A stretch of DNA of 64,000 nucleotides from NCBI GenBank assembly GCA_002747035.1, contig PDRZ01000022.1:1-64000 (forward strand), read 5' to 3'. This DNA is from Rhodobacterales bacterium. Its GTDB lineage: Bacteria; Pseudomonadota; Alphaproteobacteria; Rhodobacterales; Rhodobacteraceae. The number at the start of each line of letters is the position of its first letter. Within the stretch, counting starts at the first letter, position 1. A program made the translations under genes and the position numbers. Of this stretch, positions 16,398-25,590 are shown piece by piece. The notes under the pieces are model-generated. The model did not search any database. It saw nothing but the letters and a program-made list of their open reading frames with translations, and was not told the DNA's origin.

Positions 16398-17492
16398 ATG
16401 AGTCACACAATTCAGGACATTGCAACGGCGCTTGGGGCAACTGCCCTTGGTGCCGTTGACATTGAAGTGACCGGCATCGCCGAGCCGGGCGATGCCCGGG
16501 CCGATCAGCTCGCGCTGGCCATGAAGCCGGAATATGCCGAGGCCCTGCCAAAGGGCGCGGCCCGGGCGGCCATGGTCTGGGACGGGGCCGATTGGCAGGC
16601 GCTTGGGCTTGAGGCGGCGATCATTCCGCCACGCCCGCGTTTTGCCCTGTCTGGCCTGTCGGCGATGATGGACCACGGAGCCGGGTTCAGCGATGGTATT
16701 CATGACATGGCGGTCATCCATGAAACCGCCAGACTGGGGCAGGGGGTCAGCGTGGGTCCCTTTACCGTGATCGGGGCCGGGGCCGAGATTGGCGATGGGA
16801 CCGTGATCGGCCCGCAATGCTATGTCGGCACCAACGCCCGGATCGGCACGGATGGATTGATGCGCGAAGGTGCGCGCGTGGGTCACGGCTGTAGCCTTGG
16901 CAACCGCGTGATCCTGCAACCCGGCGCGGTTGTGGGGGGGGATGGGTTTTCCTTTGTGACGCCCGAAGAATCCGCTGTTGAGCGCAGCCGTGCCTCGCTT
17001 GGGGATCAGGGCGAACAGGACACCCAGAGCTGGGCCCGCATCCATTCCTTGGGCGCTGTTACGGCGGGGGATGATGTCGAGTTCGGCAGCAACTGCAACA
17101 TTGATCGCGGCACGATTCGGGACACTCGGATCGGCAACGGAACCAAGATCGACAGCCTGGCCCATGTGGGCCACAATGTGATCATTGGCACAGACTGTCT
17201 GATCTGTGGTCAGGTGGGGATCGCCGGATCGGCCCGGATCGGCAATAACTGTGTCTTTGCCGGACAGGTCGGGATCGGGGACAACCTGTTCGTTGGGGAT
17301 AATGTGATTGCCGGGGGGGCGACCAAAATCATGTCCAATGTGCCCGCCGGGCGGGTGATCCTTGGCTATCCGGCGGTCAAGATGGACCAGCACGTGGACA
17401 TGTACAAGGCGCTGCGCCGCCTGCCGCGCCTGATGACCGAGTTCAAGACGCTCAAAGCCCGGCTTGAGGCATTGGAAAACGGCGACGGGTAA
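16398..17492 (+). CDS. lpxD: UDP-3-O-acylglucosamine N-acyltransferase LpxD
   Basis: 364 residues. An N-terminal uridine-binding domain (about 1-100) is followed by a left-handed beta-helix of hexapeptide repeats (about 105-310) with the catalytic His in [11 protein letters not shown] and the pantetheine-contact region [13 protein letters not shown], and a short helical C-terminus. It adds the second hydroxyacyl chain from acyl-ACP in lipid A synthesis. It is not in the usual bamA-lpxD-fabZ-lpxA order here; instead it is followed by an acyl carrier protein and a ketosynthase, suggesting a locus for lipid A acyl supply. Start ATG after GGGGCAAGAGCC. Confidence 0.95.
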   Translation: MSHTIQDIATALGATALGAVDIEVTGIAEPGDARADQLALAMKPEYAEALPKGAARAAMVWDGADWQALGLEAAIIPPRPRFALSGLSAMMDHGAGFSDGIHDMAVIHETARLGQGVSVGPFTVIGAGAEIGDGTVIGPQCYVGTNARIGTDGLMREGARVGHGCSLGNRVILQPGAVVGGDGFSFVTPEESAVERSRASLGDQGEQDTQSWARIHSLGAVTAGDDVEFGSNCNIDRGTIRDTRIGNGTKIDSLAHVGHNVIIGTDCLICGQVGIAGSARIGNNCVFAGQVGIGDNLFVGDNVIAGGATKIMSNVPAGRVILGYPAVKMDQHVDMYKALRRLPRLMTEFKTLKARLEALENGDG

Positions 17493-17591
17493 GCTGTCGC
17501 AGAAATGTTGCAAATCCACTGTTTTGGTTTAAACCGAAAGCGATTAAGTCTTTGGCCATAATCGAAACGGGCCACGGGAAGGGTTGAAAAG

Positions 17592-17852
17592 ATGAGCATC
17601 GCGGAACAGGTGATCGGGATCATTGCGGAACAGGCGGTTCTGGACCCGTCCGACGTGACCCCGGACAGCACATTGGAAAGCCTTGGCATCGACAGCCTCG
17701 GGCTTGTTGAAAGTATTTTCGCCATCGAAGAGGCGTTCGATATTTCGATCCCCTTCAACGCCAATGAACCCGAGGCCAGCGATTTCGACATCTCGTCCGT
17801 TGCGGCGATCATTGCCGGGATCAAAAAACTGGTGGCGGAACAGGCCGGGTAG
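17592..17852 (+). CDS. Acyl carrier protein (dedicated)
   Basis: 86 residues, acidic, four-helix carrier fold. Ser35 in LGIDSLGLVES is the phosphopantetheine attachment site. It differs from housekeeping AcpP (no DSLD motif; DSLG instead) and lies five bases before a ketosynthase, so it probably serves that enzyme rather than bulk fatty acid synthesis. Start ATG after GGGAAGGGTTGAAAAG. Its position after lpxD suggests specialised acyl chains for lipid A, by analogy with AcpXL loci of rhizobia, but the sequence alone does not prove this. Confidence 0.9.
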   Translation: MSIAEQVIGIIAEQAVLDPSDVTPDSTLESLGIDSLGLVESIFAIEEAFDISIPFNANEPEASDFDISSVAAIIAGIKKLVAEQAG

Positions 17853-17857
17853 AGACC

Positions 17858-19066
17858 ATGAAACGGGTTGCCATCACCGGGGCGGGCACGATCAACGCGC
17901 TTGGCCATTCCGTGCCGGATACGCTTGAAGCGATGCGCGAAGGCCGCTGTGGCATCGGCGAACTCTTTATGCAGGACGTTGACCGGCTTGCCGTGCGCAT
18001 CGGTGCCCAGGTCCGGGGGTTCGAGGCCGAAGGGCTGTTCAACCGCCAGCAGATGGCGCTTTATGACCGGTTCACCCAATTCACCCTTGTTGCTGCGCGC
18101 GAGGCGCTTGCCCAGGCGGGGCTGGAATTTCACGGCGAACTGGCGGCGAAATCCGGTGTCGTGCTTGGCAATTCCGGCGGCGGCATGACCACGCTGGATG
18201 ACAATTACCGCACGGTTTACGAAGACGGCAAAAACCGGGTGCATCCGTTTGTTGTGCCCAAGCTGATGAATAACGCCGCCGCGTCCCATGTGAGCATGGA
18301 ATTCAATCTCAAGGGGCCGTCCTTTACCGTGGCCTCGGCCTGTGCGTCGTCCAACCACGCCATGGCCCAGGCGTTCCAGATGGTGCGCACCGGCATGGCA
18401 CCGGTTATGGTCACGGGCGGATCGGAATCCATGTTGTGTTTTGGCGGGGTCAAGGCGTGGGAAGGGCTGCGGGTGATGTCCAAGGATGCCTGCCGCCCGT
18501 TTTCCGCCAACCGCAACGGCATGGTTCAGGGCGAAGGCGCGGGGCTGTTTGTTTTCGAAGATATGGATCATGCCAGGGCACGCGGGGCCGACATATTGGC
18601 CGAGGTGGCGGGGTTCGCCATGTCCTCGGATGCGGCCGATATTGTGATGCCCTCCAAACAGGGCGCGGCGCGGGCCATTCGCGGCGCGCTGGAAGACGCG
18701 CGGCTCAACCCGTCGGATGTCGGTTACATCAACGCCCATGGCACCGGCACGGCGGCCAATGATAAAACCGAATGCGCCGCTGTGGCGGATGTGTTCGGTG
18801 CCTATGCGGACAACCTGATGATTTCCTCGACCAAATCCATGCACGGCCATCTGATTGGCGGCACCGGCGCGGTCGAGCTTCTGGCCTGTATCATGGCCCT
18901 GCGCGATGGGGTGATCGCGCCGACGATCGGCTATGAAGAGCCCGACCCCGAATGCGCGCTGGACGTGGTCCCGAACCAGGCACGAGAGGCTCAGGTGGAC
19001 GCGGTGCTGTCCAACGCTTTTGCCTTTGGCGGGCTGAACGCCGTGCTGGCCCTGAAACGGGTTTAG
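17858..19066 (+). CDS. Beta-ketoacyl-ACP synthase (FabF-like)
   Basis: 402 residues, thiolase-fold condensing enzyme. The Cys-His-His triad is visible: Cys162 in VASACASSNHA, His in INAHGTGTAANDKTE (about 299), His in TKSMHGHLIGGTGAVE (about 335). The Lys of the last motif is also present. It elongates acyl chains by decarboxylative Claisen condensation with malonyl-ACP. Starts five bases after the dedicated ACP gene, so the two form a unit. Related to KAS II enzymes of secondary or lipid A-type acyl pathways; a housekeeping role is less likely because no other fab genes are adjacent. Confidence 0.9.
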   Translation: MKRVAITGAGTINALGHSVPDTLEAMREGRCGIGELFMQDVDRLAVRIGAQVRGFEAEGLFNRQQMALYDRFTQFTLVAAREALAQAGLEFHGELAAKSGVVLGNSGGGMTTLDDNYRTVYEDGKNRVHPFVVPKLMNNAAASHVSMEFNLKGPSFTVASACASSNHAMAQAFQMVRTGMAPVMVTGGSESMLCFGGVKAWEGLRVMSKDACRPFSANRNGMVQGEGAGLFVFEDMDHARARGADILAEVAGFAMSSDAADIVMPSKQGAARAIRGALEDARLNPSDVGYINAHGTGTAANDKTECAAVADVFGAYADNLMISSTKSMHGHLIGGTGAVELLACIMALRDGVIAPTIGYEEPDPECALDVVPNQAREAQVDAVLSNAFAFGGLNAVLALKRV

Positions 19067-19248
19067 CAGGACGAGCACCTCCAAAGGATGTCCCAGGGGG
19101 GCAGGGGTGCGGACCATAGCCCCCGGTTCGCCCGCAGCGCCTGCAATCCGGTTTGCGCCCTGATTTTTACGCGCAGTTCCAATGGGAAGGTTTCGGTTTT
19201 CGTGCCATCCCTTTAACCTGATCCGTGAACGGCACCGAAGGGGCAAAC

Positions 19249-20664
19249 ATGAGCGATTTCCTGAACTGGGACGCGCTGCGTCTGTCAAAGGCAATCGAGG
19301 ATCGCCAGATCAGCGCAGAAGAGGTGATGCGCGCCACGCTGGCGCGGATTTCCGAGGTGAATGGCACGGTGAACGCCCTCGTATCCCTGCGGGATCAGGA
19401 GGCGTTGCTGGCCGAGGCGCGTGTGGCCGATCACATGCCCCGGCGCGGCTGGATGCATGGGCTTCCGCTGGCGGTCAAGGATCTCGCCAACGCGCGGGGG
19501 CTGTCCACTTCGATGGGCTCGCCGCTGTTAGCCGGGCAGGTGGCAGATCACGATGACCTGTTCGTGAAGCGGATGCGTGATGCAGGTGCGATTATCATCG
19601 GAAAAACCAATACGCCGGAATTCGGGCTTGGCTCGCATACGTTCAACCCGGTGTACGGGGCGACGCGCAACCCCTATGACTGTTCGCGCTCGGCGGGGGG
19701 GTCGTCGGGTGGGGCGGCGGCGGCTCTGGCCTGTCGTATGCTTGCTGTTGCCGACGGGTCCGACATGATGGGGTCGCTGCGCAATCCTGCGGCGTGGAAC
19801 AATGTTTACGGCTTCCGGCCCAGCTTTGGTCGTGTGCCCTCAGAGCCCGTGGGGGACAGTTTCCTGCACCAATTGGCCACCAATGGCCCCATGGCACGCA
19901 GCCCGTCGGACATTGCCGCGCTTCTGGATACCCAATCCGGGCCGGATCCGCGCCAGCCCCATGGCTGTCAGGTTTCACCGGTCCTGCCGCATATCAAGGC
20001 CGATATCAAAGGGCGTCGTATCGGGTGGCTTGGCAACTGGGGTGGAGCCTATGAGATCGAACCGGACTTGTTGGCCGCTGGCACGGCGGCGTTGCAGAGT
20101 TTTCGCGACTTGGGTTGCGAGGTCGAAGAGATCGCCCCGCCATTTTCCGCAGATCAGATTTGGCAGGCGTGGACCACCTTGCGCAGCTGGGCGGTGGTGG
20201 GGGGGCTGGCCCGGTACATTGCCGGGGATGAGACACGCGCACAGATCAAATCGACGGCGATCTGGGAGATCGAGCGGGGCATGGCCCTGACTGCGACAGA
20301 GGTGCACAAGGCCAGTGTCATCCGCTCGCAGTGGTTCAGGAAAGCCGCGCAACTATTTGATAAATATGACGCCCTTGTGTTGCCAACAACACAGGTCTGG
20401 CCGTTTCCTATAGAGTGGGACTACCCGGAAACGATCAATGATCGCCCCATGGACACCTATCACCGCTGGATGGAAATCGTCATCCCCATCGGGCTTTTGG
20501 GGTTGCCCTGTCTGAACCTGCCCGCCGGGTTTGGGGCGGCGGGGCTGCCGCATGGGTTGCAACTGTTTGGGCCGCGTGGCGGTGATCTGGGGGTGCTTCA
20601 GATCGCAGAACAGTGGCACGCCGCCACCTCGCATCTGGATCAGCTTCCGCCGCTGCTGTCCTAA
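19249..20664 (+). CDS. Amidase-signature hydrolase
   Basis: 471 residues from ATG 19249 (preceded by GAAGGGG); a GTG at 19225 is less likely. The amidase-signature triad is visible: Lys in GLPLAVKDLANARG (about 75), cis-Ser in the SAGGSSGGAAAALA block, nucleophile Ser in GSDMMGSLRNPAAWNN. The family hydrolyses amides or ureas; the C-terminal half is the substrate-determining part and gives no clear clue. Not GatA, because no gatC or gatB is adjacent and GatA-specific segments are not evident. Substrate unknown. Confidence 0.88.
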   Translation: MSDFLNWDALRLSKAIEDRQISAEEVMRATLARISEVNGTVNALVSLRDQEALLAEARVADHMPRRGWMHGLPLAVKDLANARGLSTSMGSPLLAGQVADHDDLFVKRMRDAGAIIIGKTNTPEFGLGSHTFNPVYGATRNPYDCSRSAGGSSGGAAAALACRMLAVADGSDMMGSLRNPAAWNNVYGFRPSFGRVPSEPVGDSFLHQLATNGPMARSPSDIAALLDTQSGPDPRQPHGCQVSPVLPHIKADIKGRRIGWLGNWGGAYEIEPDLLAAGTAALQSFRDLGCEVEEIAPPFSADQIWQAWTTLRSWAVVGGLARYIAGDETRAQIKSTAIWEIERGMALTATEVHKASVIRSQWFRKAAQLFDKYDALVLPTTQVWPFPIEWDYPETINDRPMDTYHRWMEIVIPIGLLGLPCLNLPAGFGAAGLPHGLQLFGPRGGDLGVLQIAEQWHAATSHLDQLPPLLS

Positions 20665-20743
20665 AGTTTGATTTTACAATCTTGATTTTACGGTAAAAAC
20701 CCGCTCTGCTTGCAAAAAGGTGAGTGTGAGAAGGGGGAGGCTC

Positions 20744-21559
20744 ATGTCAGAAACAGCGGCGGCGGCGGAAACCGAAGAAACGCCAGAACTCGGGGTGCCC
20801 GAATTGCGCCCGGTCGAATTTTCAATGATGGGCGAGGCGTTGAAACGTGGCTGGGCCGACATGAAACGCGCCCCGGTCTTCGGGTTCATCTTTGCAAGCG
20901 CCTATGTGATCGTGGGGTTCATCCTTGCGGCCATCACTCTCGCCACCGGGCAATCTTACTGGTTGGTCTTTGCGGCCGTCGGCTTTCCCCTTGTGGGACC
21001 CTTCGCCGCGGTGGGGCTTTATGAAGTGTCACGCCGGATCGAGCTGGGCCGACCCCTGGATATCTACAAGGTGTTCGGCGTGGTGCTTCATCAAGGCAAA
21101 CGTCAATTACCGTCGATCTGTGCAATCATCATCATGGTGTTTCTGTTCTGGTTCTTCATCGCCCATATGGTTTTCGCGCTGTTCCTTGGATTGTCGACAA
21201 TGACCAATGTTTCAAGCTCTTACGAGGTTTACCTCACCGCGAACGGGTTGATGATGTTGGGGGTCGGGACCCTGGTCGGGGCCGCCTTTGCGGCGCTGCT
21301 CTACATGATCACCGTGATTTCCATGCCGCTGCTTCTGGATCGCGATGTGGACTTTGTGACGGCGATGATTACCAGTTTTCAAACCGTCACGGCCAATCCT
21401 GTGCCGATGTTTGCCTGGGCGCTTTTTATCGGGGTGCTGACGATCCTGGCTATGTTGCCCGCATTTCTCGGGCTTTACCTTGTGTTGCCGCTGTTGGGTC
21501 ATGCAAGCTGGCATCTTTATGACCTGCTGAAACAGCCGGAAACGGACAGCGCCTCCTGA
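20744..21559 (+). CDS. DUF2189 integral membrane protein
   Basis: 271 residues from ATG 20744, which has a strong ribosome site (GGGGGAGG). A short acidic N-terminus is followed by about six membrane helices (near 49-70, 75-97, 125-155, 172-200, 225-250). The loop [14 protein letters not shown] and the motif [17 protein letters not shown] match the DUF2189 family of alphaproteobacterial membrane proteins. No function is established for the family. Confidence 0.8.
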   Translation: MSETAAAAETEETPELGVPELRPVEFSMMGEALKRGWADMKRAPVFGFIFASAYVIVGFILAAITLATGQSYWLVFAAVGFPLVGPFAAVGLYEVSRRIELGRPLDIYKVFGVVLHQGKRQLPSICAIIIMVFLFWFFIAHMVFALFLGLSTMTNVSSSYEVYLTANGLMMLGVGTLVGAAFAALLYMITVISMPLLLDRDVDFVTAMITSFQTVTANPVPMFAWALFIGVLTILAMLPAFLGLYLVLPLLGHASWHLYDLLKQPETDSAS

Positions 21560-21604
21560 AATGCGCAAGCGGGCCAGCAGGGAGACCGACCTGCGACGCG
21601 GCCC

Positions 21605-22450
21605 TTACCGGAACGGCTCTTCCAGCCGCAGCAGGCGGCGATGAAATTCGTTCAGTTCCTCGGGCGCAACAAGCCCCGATTTGCGCGCGGTTTCATATAT
21701 CGCCTTCGGGTTGTGTTGAATATGTTCATACGCCATCCGGGCCGCGCGACATCCCGACAGGGATTCCTTGACCGTGCGGGTGGCATAGCCTTCCCAGAAA
21801 TTGTTGTCATAGGACGATACGCGGGACAGAAAATTGAAACTACAGGTCAGCGCCCCGCGCCGTGAAACAAGTGCGACAATGCCTTGTTCCTGAAACATTA
21901 GGATGCCACGGAATTCGCGGCTGATGGGGTCGGGGTACAGCCCTTGCATGCGCATCACTTCGCGCGGTTCGTATCCGCGCAGGAAGGTGAACCCGTCCTT
22001 GCGGTAGACATAGACCAGTCCCAGCACAACCCGCGTCACGTCCGTAAAGCTCGGGCGGCTGAATCTGAAGAAACCGGACGGCAGCTGTTCTTCGTGAATG
22101 TTCGTTGATCCCTGGCTCAGAAACGGCGCAACCTCCGGGTGGGTGATCAAACCCGCGCCACGCTGGTTGATCTGGTCCACAGGCTCAAGCAGAATACGCG
22201 CATCCACATCAAAGAACGTGCAAATCCGGTGCAGCACATCGGGACGGGGGAAACTTTCGCCGCTCAGATACCTGTTGAACTGCGTCCGGTTCACGCCCAG
22301 TTCACGGCAAAGCCCGGCGACGGACGGATAGCGATTGGCCAACTGGCGCAGATTCGCACCGAAAATAGATCTCAGTTCGGAAGGGGCGACCGTTGGAGAA
22401 GGGGCGACCGTTGGAGAAGGGGCGACCGTTGGAGTTGTCATAGCGCACAT
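21605..22450 (-). CDS. XRE-family HTH regulator with a repeat-encoded N-terminus
   Basis: 281 residues. The HTH lies at about residues 30-85 (LRQLANRYPSVAGLCRELGVNRTQFNRYLSG); the remaining 190 residues form a conserved-looking domain I cannot name. Residues about 7-24 consist of TVAPSP repeats encoded by three exact 18-base tandem copies. ATG 22450 is chosen because GGAG lies seven bases before it. It is divergent from a small gene across about 250 bases containing a GACGCA dyad, so it may regulate itself and that gene. Confidence 0.85.
   Translation of the reverse strand: MCAMTTPTVAPSPTVAPSPTVAPSELRSIFGANLRQLANRYPSVAGLCRELGVNRTQFNRYLSGESFPRPDVLHRICTFFDVDARILLEPVDQINQRGAGLITHPEVAPFLSQGSTNIHEEQLPSGFFRFSRPSFTDVTRVVLGLVYVYRKDGFTFLRGYEPREVMRMQGLYPDPISREFRGILMFQEQGIVALVSRRGALTCSFNFLSRVSSYDNNFWEGYATRTVKESLSGCRAARMAYEHIQHNPKAIYETARKSGLVAPEELNEFHRRLLRLEEPFR
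22381..22434. repeat. Three exact 18-base tandem repeats inside the XRE gene
   Basis: The unit AAGGGGCGACCGTTGGAG occurs at 22381-22398, 22399-22416 and 22417-22434 without a mismatch. Each copy adds six residues (TVAPSP in the gene's frame), so copy-number change would keep the frame and lengthen or shorten the tail before the HTH domain. Confidence 0.95.
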
Positions 22451-22543
22451 TCTGAAACTCCGTATCTGCTGTGGCCTGCATTTGTCTCGCCATGAGTGAT
22501 GCAGCGATTCGAAATCAGCTTAACAGACTGGCCCTGGAATGGT

Positions 22544-22571
22544 GACGCAAAAATGCGTCCATTATGACGCA
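22544..22571. promoter_or_regulatory. Candidate operator with three GACGCA half-sites
   Basis: GACGCA-AAAA-TGCGTC (22544-22559) is a perfect dyad, and a third GACGCA begins at 22566, 22 bases (two helical turns) after the first. It lies in the divergent region between the XRE regulator and the small OB-like gene. Binding by the neighbouring regulator is an inference. Confidence 0.55.
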
Positions 22572-22702
22572 AAACAGCATCGCTTCGTAGCGGAGTTGTC
22601 ACATTTCCGGGCAATTCAGACACTGATTGAGGAATGGGCATCAGGTGGGAAATGACCGAAAAGTGAGTGATGACTTTGGACTGTATGGAGTTAAGGAAAA
22701 AT

Positions 22703-22999
22703 ATGTATGGTGTTGTTATCTGGAGCGATTTCAATGATGGCAAAGCGGTTATCTGGTGTGAAGATCACGGTGATTTGGCCTATTTCAACGTGCCCAGTGA
22801 AAGCGTTTTCTCCGGTCCCGCGCTTGATCCCGGTGACCTCGTGTATTTTCAGCTTCAGGAACACAATCGGATGCGGTTGGCCAACAATCCCCGGCTTGTA
22901 AAAGAATCCGCCTTTCCTGCTCTCGCGGATCAGATCAGTCCCACGCCACCACAGGCAGCAAAACCGGTCACAGACAACGTGTTTGCTTTCCCCGGCTGA
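22703..22999 (+). CDS. Small protein with a possible cold-shock-like OB fold
   Basis: 98 residues from ATG 22703, preceded by AAGGA; in-frame ATGs at 22667 and 22685 are less favoured. The pattern MYGVVIWSDFNDGKAVIW, then LDPGDLVYFQL, then RLANNPRLV recalls cold-shock domains (G-V-V-W-F...GD-V-F...A-N-V), but the RNA-binding aromatics are not clearly conserved and the C-terminal 30 residues are Pro/Ala rich. Divergent from the XRE regulator. Function unknown; the fold suggestion is by eye. Confidence 0.65.
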   Translation: MYGVVIWSDFNDGKAVIWCEDHGDLAYFNVPSESVFSGPALDPGDLVYFQLQEHNRMRLANNPRLVKESAFPALADQISPTPPQAAKPVTDNVFAFPG

Positions 23000-23024
23000 C
23001 CGTAACGCCCCGGGAAACCAAAAG

Positions 23025-23048
23025 AAAAGGCCCCGTGGGGGGCCTTTT
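23025..23048. terminator. Bidirectional terminator between the small gene and ilvH
   Basis: AAAAGGCCCC (23025-23034) pairs with GGGGCCTTTT (23039-23048) over a four-base loop. It serves the small plus-strand gene ending at 22999 and the minus-strand ilvH gene ending at 23073, giving a T run in either direction. Confidence 0.88.
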
Positions 23049-23072
23049 CAGTTTGAAATCCAAGGTTCGGTG

Positions 23073-23633
23073 TCAACTGCCGCGCGACAGGGCCGCAACC
23101 CCGGTGCGGGCCACTTCGACAAGCCCGAGAGGGCGCATCAGATCGGTGAAGGCGTCGATTTTTTCCGGCGTACCGGTGATTTCAAACACAAAGCTCTCAA
23201 GAGTGCTGTCCACCACATTGGCGCGGAAAATATCGGCAAGCCGAAGCGCTTCGACCCGCTTTTCCCCATCTCCGGCGACCTTCAACAGCGCCAGTTCGCG
23301 TTCCACCGACGCACCTTCCACGGTCAGGTCATGCACCGCGTGCACCGGCACGATCCGGCCCAGCTGGGCCTTGATCTGCTCGATCACCTGCGGCGTGCCG
23401 GTGGTGACGATGGTGATGCGGCTGCGATGGCCTTCGTGGTCGATCTCGGCCACGGTCAGGCTGTCGATATTGTACCCGCGACCGGAAAACAGCCCAATGA
23501 CACGGGCCAGAACCCCCGCCTCGTTGTCGACAACAACAGCCAATGTGTGGGACTCGGTCACATCGCTGAAGGTCGGGCGCAGATTATAGGCCGAATGCTT
23601 GTTCGAGCCTTTTTTGATTTTCAGAGCGTTCAT
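23073..23633 (-). CDS. ilvH: Acetolactate synthase, regulatory small subunit
   Basis: 186 residues from ATG 23633 (AAAGGA nine bases upstream); the longer frame overlapping ilvI lacks a sensible start. An N-terminal ACT domain (HTLAVVVDNEAGVLARVIGLFSGRGYNIDSLTV, about residues 23-56) binds valine for feedback control, and the C-terminal half (about 95-186) stimulates the large subunit. It lies 35 bases after ilvI on the same strand and forms the ilvIH operon controlled by the upstream attenuator. Length agrees with the family, slightly longer than E. coli IlvH (163). Confidence 0.95.
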   Translation of the reverse strand: MNALKIKKGSNKHSAYNLRPTFSDVTESHTLAVVVDNEAGVLARVIGLFSGRGYNIDSLTVAEIDHEGHRSRITIVTTGTPQVIEQIKAQLGRIVPVHAVHDLTVEGASVERELALLKVAGDGEKRVEALRLADIFRANVVDSTLESFVFEITGTPEKIDAFTDLMRPLGLVEVARTGVAALSRGS

Positions 23634-23667
23634 GGCTTCAAATCCTTTTCCAATGGGGTCCGGTCGA

Positions 23668-25422
23668 TCAGACCAGAACCGCGCCTTTCGACCCGATAGC
23701 ATCCTGCGTGCTGGCTTCGCCCAGCAGCATCTTGTTATGCGGTTCGCCCGACGGGATCATCGGGAAGCAGTTCTCGTGCTTTTCAACCATACAGTCGACG
23801 ATCACCGGTCCATCATAGGCGATCATTTCCCTGATCGCCTCGTCCAGATCTTCCGGGTTGTCCACCCTGATGCCCTTGCACCCGAACGCCTCGGCCAGTT
23901 TCACGAAATCAGGCAGGGATTCGCTCCACGAACTGGAATAGCGTTCACCGTGCAGCAATTCCTGCCACTGGCGCACCATGCCCAGACGTTCGTTGTTCAA
24001 AATGAACTGTTTGATCGGCAGGCGATATTGCATCGCCGTGCCCATTTCCTGCATGTTCATCAACCAGCTGGCTTCGCCCGCCACGTTAATCACAAGACTG
24101 TCGCGATGGGCCATCTGGACACCAACCGAGGAGGGCAGGCCATAGCCCATGGTGCCAAGACCGCCCGAGGTCATCCACCGGTTGGGATCGTTGAAGGTCA
24201 GGTATTGCGCCGCCCACATCTGGTGCTGGCCGACCTCGGTACAGACATAGCGGTCGTGATCGCGGGTCAGCGCCTCAAGCCGCGCCAGTGCGTATTGGGG
24301 TTTGATGACACTGCCGACCTGTTCGAATTTCAGACAATTGACCGCGCGCCAGTCGTCAATCCGGGCCCACCATTCCTGAAGTCCCGCCTTGTCGGTTTTG
24401 CGACCACGGGATTTCCAGACCTTGAGAATGTCTTCCAGCACATGCCCCACATCGCCAACAATCGGGATATCCACGCGGATCACCTTGTTGATCGAACTGG
24501 GGTCGATGTCGACATGGGCCTTGGTCGATTTGGGCGAGAAGGCCGACACCAATCCGGTGATCCGGTCATCGAACCGCGCACCGATATTGATCATCAGATC
24601 ACAGTCGTGCATCGCCATGTTGGCTTCGTACAAACCGTGCATACCCAACATGCCGATCCATTTGTCGCCGGTGCCGGGATAGGCACCAAGCCCCATCAGG
24701 GTCGAGGTGATGGGAAAGCCGGTCGCCTCCACCAGCTCGCGCAACAGCTGGCTCGCCGCCGGGCCGGAATTGATCACGCCGCCGCCGGTGTAGAAAACCG
24801 GCCTTTTCGCCGTTTCCATGGCTTCGACCAACTCCTTGATCGCCTCCATGTCGCCTTTGACCTGGGGCTGGTAATGGCTGACATCGGTTTTCTGGGGCGG
24901 GGTGTATGTGGCGCTGGCGAATTGCACATCCTTGGGGATATCAATCACAACCGGCCCCGGACGGCCCGTGGTCGCCACGTGGAACGCTTCGTGAATGGTC
25001 GGAGCCAGCGATTCCGTGTCCTTAACCAACCAGTTATGCTTGGTACAGGGGCGGGTGATGCCCACGGTATCGGCTTCCTGAAAGGCGTCATTGCCAATCA
25101 TGAAGGTCGGCACCTGACCGGTTAAAACCACGATCGGGATACTGTCCAGCAGCGCGTCGGTGATCCCGGTCACCGCATTGGTGGCCCCGGGGCCGGATGT
25201 TACAAGAGCCACGCCGGGCTTGCCGGTGGACCGGGCATACCCTTCGGCCGCATGAACCGCGCCCTGTTCGTGGCGGACCAGAACGTGGCGAATATCATTC
25301 TGAAGAAAAATCTCGTCATAGATCGGCAGGACAGCCCCGCCCGGATATCCAAATACCACATCGACACCCTGATCCTTGAGGCACTCAACGATCATTTTCG
25401 CTCCGGTCATCTGACGTGTCAT
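23668..25422 (-). CDS. ilvI: Acetolactate synthase, catalytic large subunit
   Basis: 584 residues, thiamine-diphosphate enzyme that condenses two pyruvates (or pyruvate and 2-oxobutyrate) to start valine, leucine and isoleucine synthesis. N-terminal TPP-pyrimidine domain with catalytic Glu in [18 protein letters not shown] (about residue 51), central FAD-type domain, and C-terminal TPP-PP domain with the Mg-binding region. [20 protein letters not shown] is typical of AHAS. Start ATG after GGAGCTAAAAAC. Expression should follow branched-chain aminoacyl-tRNA supply through the leader at 25461-25560. Confidence 0.96.
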   Translation of the reverse strand: MTRQMTGAKMIVECLKDQGVDVVFGYPGGAVLPIYDEIFLQNDIRHVLVRHEQGAVHAAEGYARSTGKPGVALVTSGPGATNAVTGITDALLDSIPIVVLTGQVPTFMIGNDAFQEADTVGITRPCTKHNWLVKDTESLAPTIHEAFHVATTGRPGPVVIDIPKDVQFASATYTPPQKTDVSHYQPQVKGDMEAIKELVEAMETAKRPVFYTGGGVINSGPAASQLLRELVEATGFPITSTLMGLGAYPGTGDKWIGMLGMHGLYEANMAMHDCDLMINIGARFDDRITGLVSAFSPKSTKAHVDIDPSSINKVIRVDIPIVGDVGHVLEDILKVWKSRGRKTDKAGLQEWWARIDDWRAVNCLKFEQVGSVIKPQYALARLEALTRDHDRYVCTEVGQHQMWAAQYLTFNDPNRWMTSGGLGTMGYGLPSSVGVQMAHRDSLVINVAGEASWLMNMQEMGTAMQYRLPIKQFILNNERLGMVRQWQELLHGERYSSSWSESLPDFVKLAEAFGCKGIRVDNPEDLDEAIREMIAYDGPVIVDCMVEKHENCFPMIPSGEPHNKMLLGEASTQDAIGSKGAVLV

Positions 25423-25460
25423 GTTTTTAGCTCCAGTTCAAACGTCAACAGTTTCAGCAC

Positions 25461-25487
25461 AAAAAAGCCCCCGCGAATGGCAGGGGC
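25461..25487 (-). terminator. Attenuator terminator of the ilvIH leader
   Basis: On the minus strand GCCCCTGC (25487-25480) pairs with GCGGGGGC (25474-25467), one G-U pair and a five-base loop, followed by TTTTTT (25466-25461). It sits between the leader peptide and the ilvI ribosome site, so it stops transcription before ilvI unless a rival structure forms. Confidence 0.9.
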
Positions 25488-25529
25488 GCATGGGGATGGT
25501 TATGGCAATCCGTTACCGGCCCATGCGCC
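25485..25529 (-). promoter_or_regulatory. Anti-terminator hairpin of the ilvIH leader
   Basis: Reading leftward, GGCGCATGGG (25529-25520), inside the last codons of the leader peptide, is perfectly complementary to CCCATGCGCC (25494-25485), whose end overlaps the base of the terminator's first arm. A ribosome stalled on the upstream Leu/Val/Ile codons would leave this hairpin free to form and block the terminator; one reaching the stop would cover it. The mechanism is inferred from known ilv and leu leaders. Confidence 0.8.
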
Positions 25530-25560
25530 AAGAACCTACAATTACGACGAGCGGTGTCAT
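25513..25560 (-). CDS. Leader peptide of the ilvIH attenuator (MTPLVVIVGSWRMGR)
   Basis: A 15-codon reading frame on the minus strand, ATG at 25560-25558 and TAA at 25515-25513, preceded by AAAGGG at nine bases. Residues 4-8 are Leu-Val-Val-Ile-Val, all products of the pathway that the downstream operon starts (CTC GTC GTA ATT GTA). This is the layout of transcription attenuation leaders for branched-chain amino acid operons. It lies about 90 bases before ilvI, followed by mutually exclusive anti-terminator and terminator structures. Confidence 0.92.
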   Translation of the reverse strand: MTPLVVIVGSWRMGR

Positions 25561-25590
25561 CGGCAAAAACCCTTTCATGCATTGCGGCGA

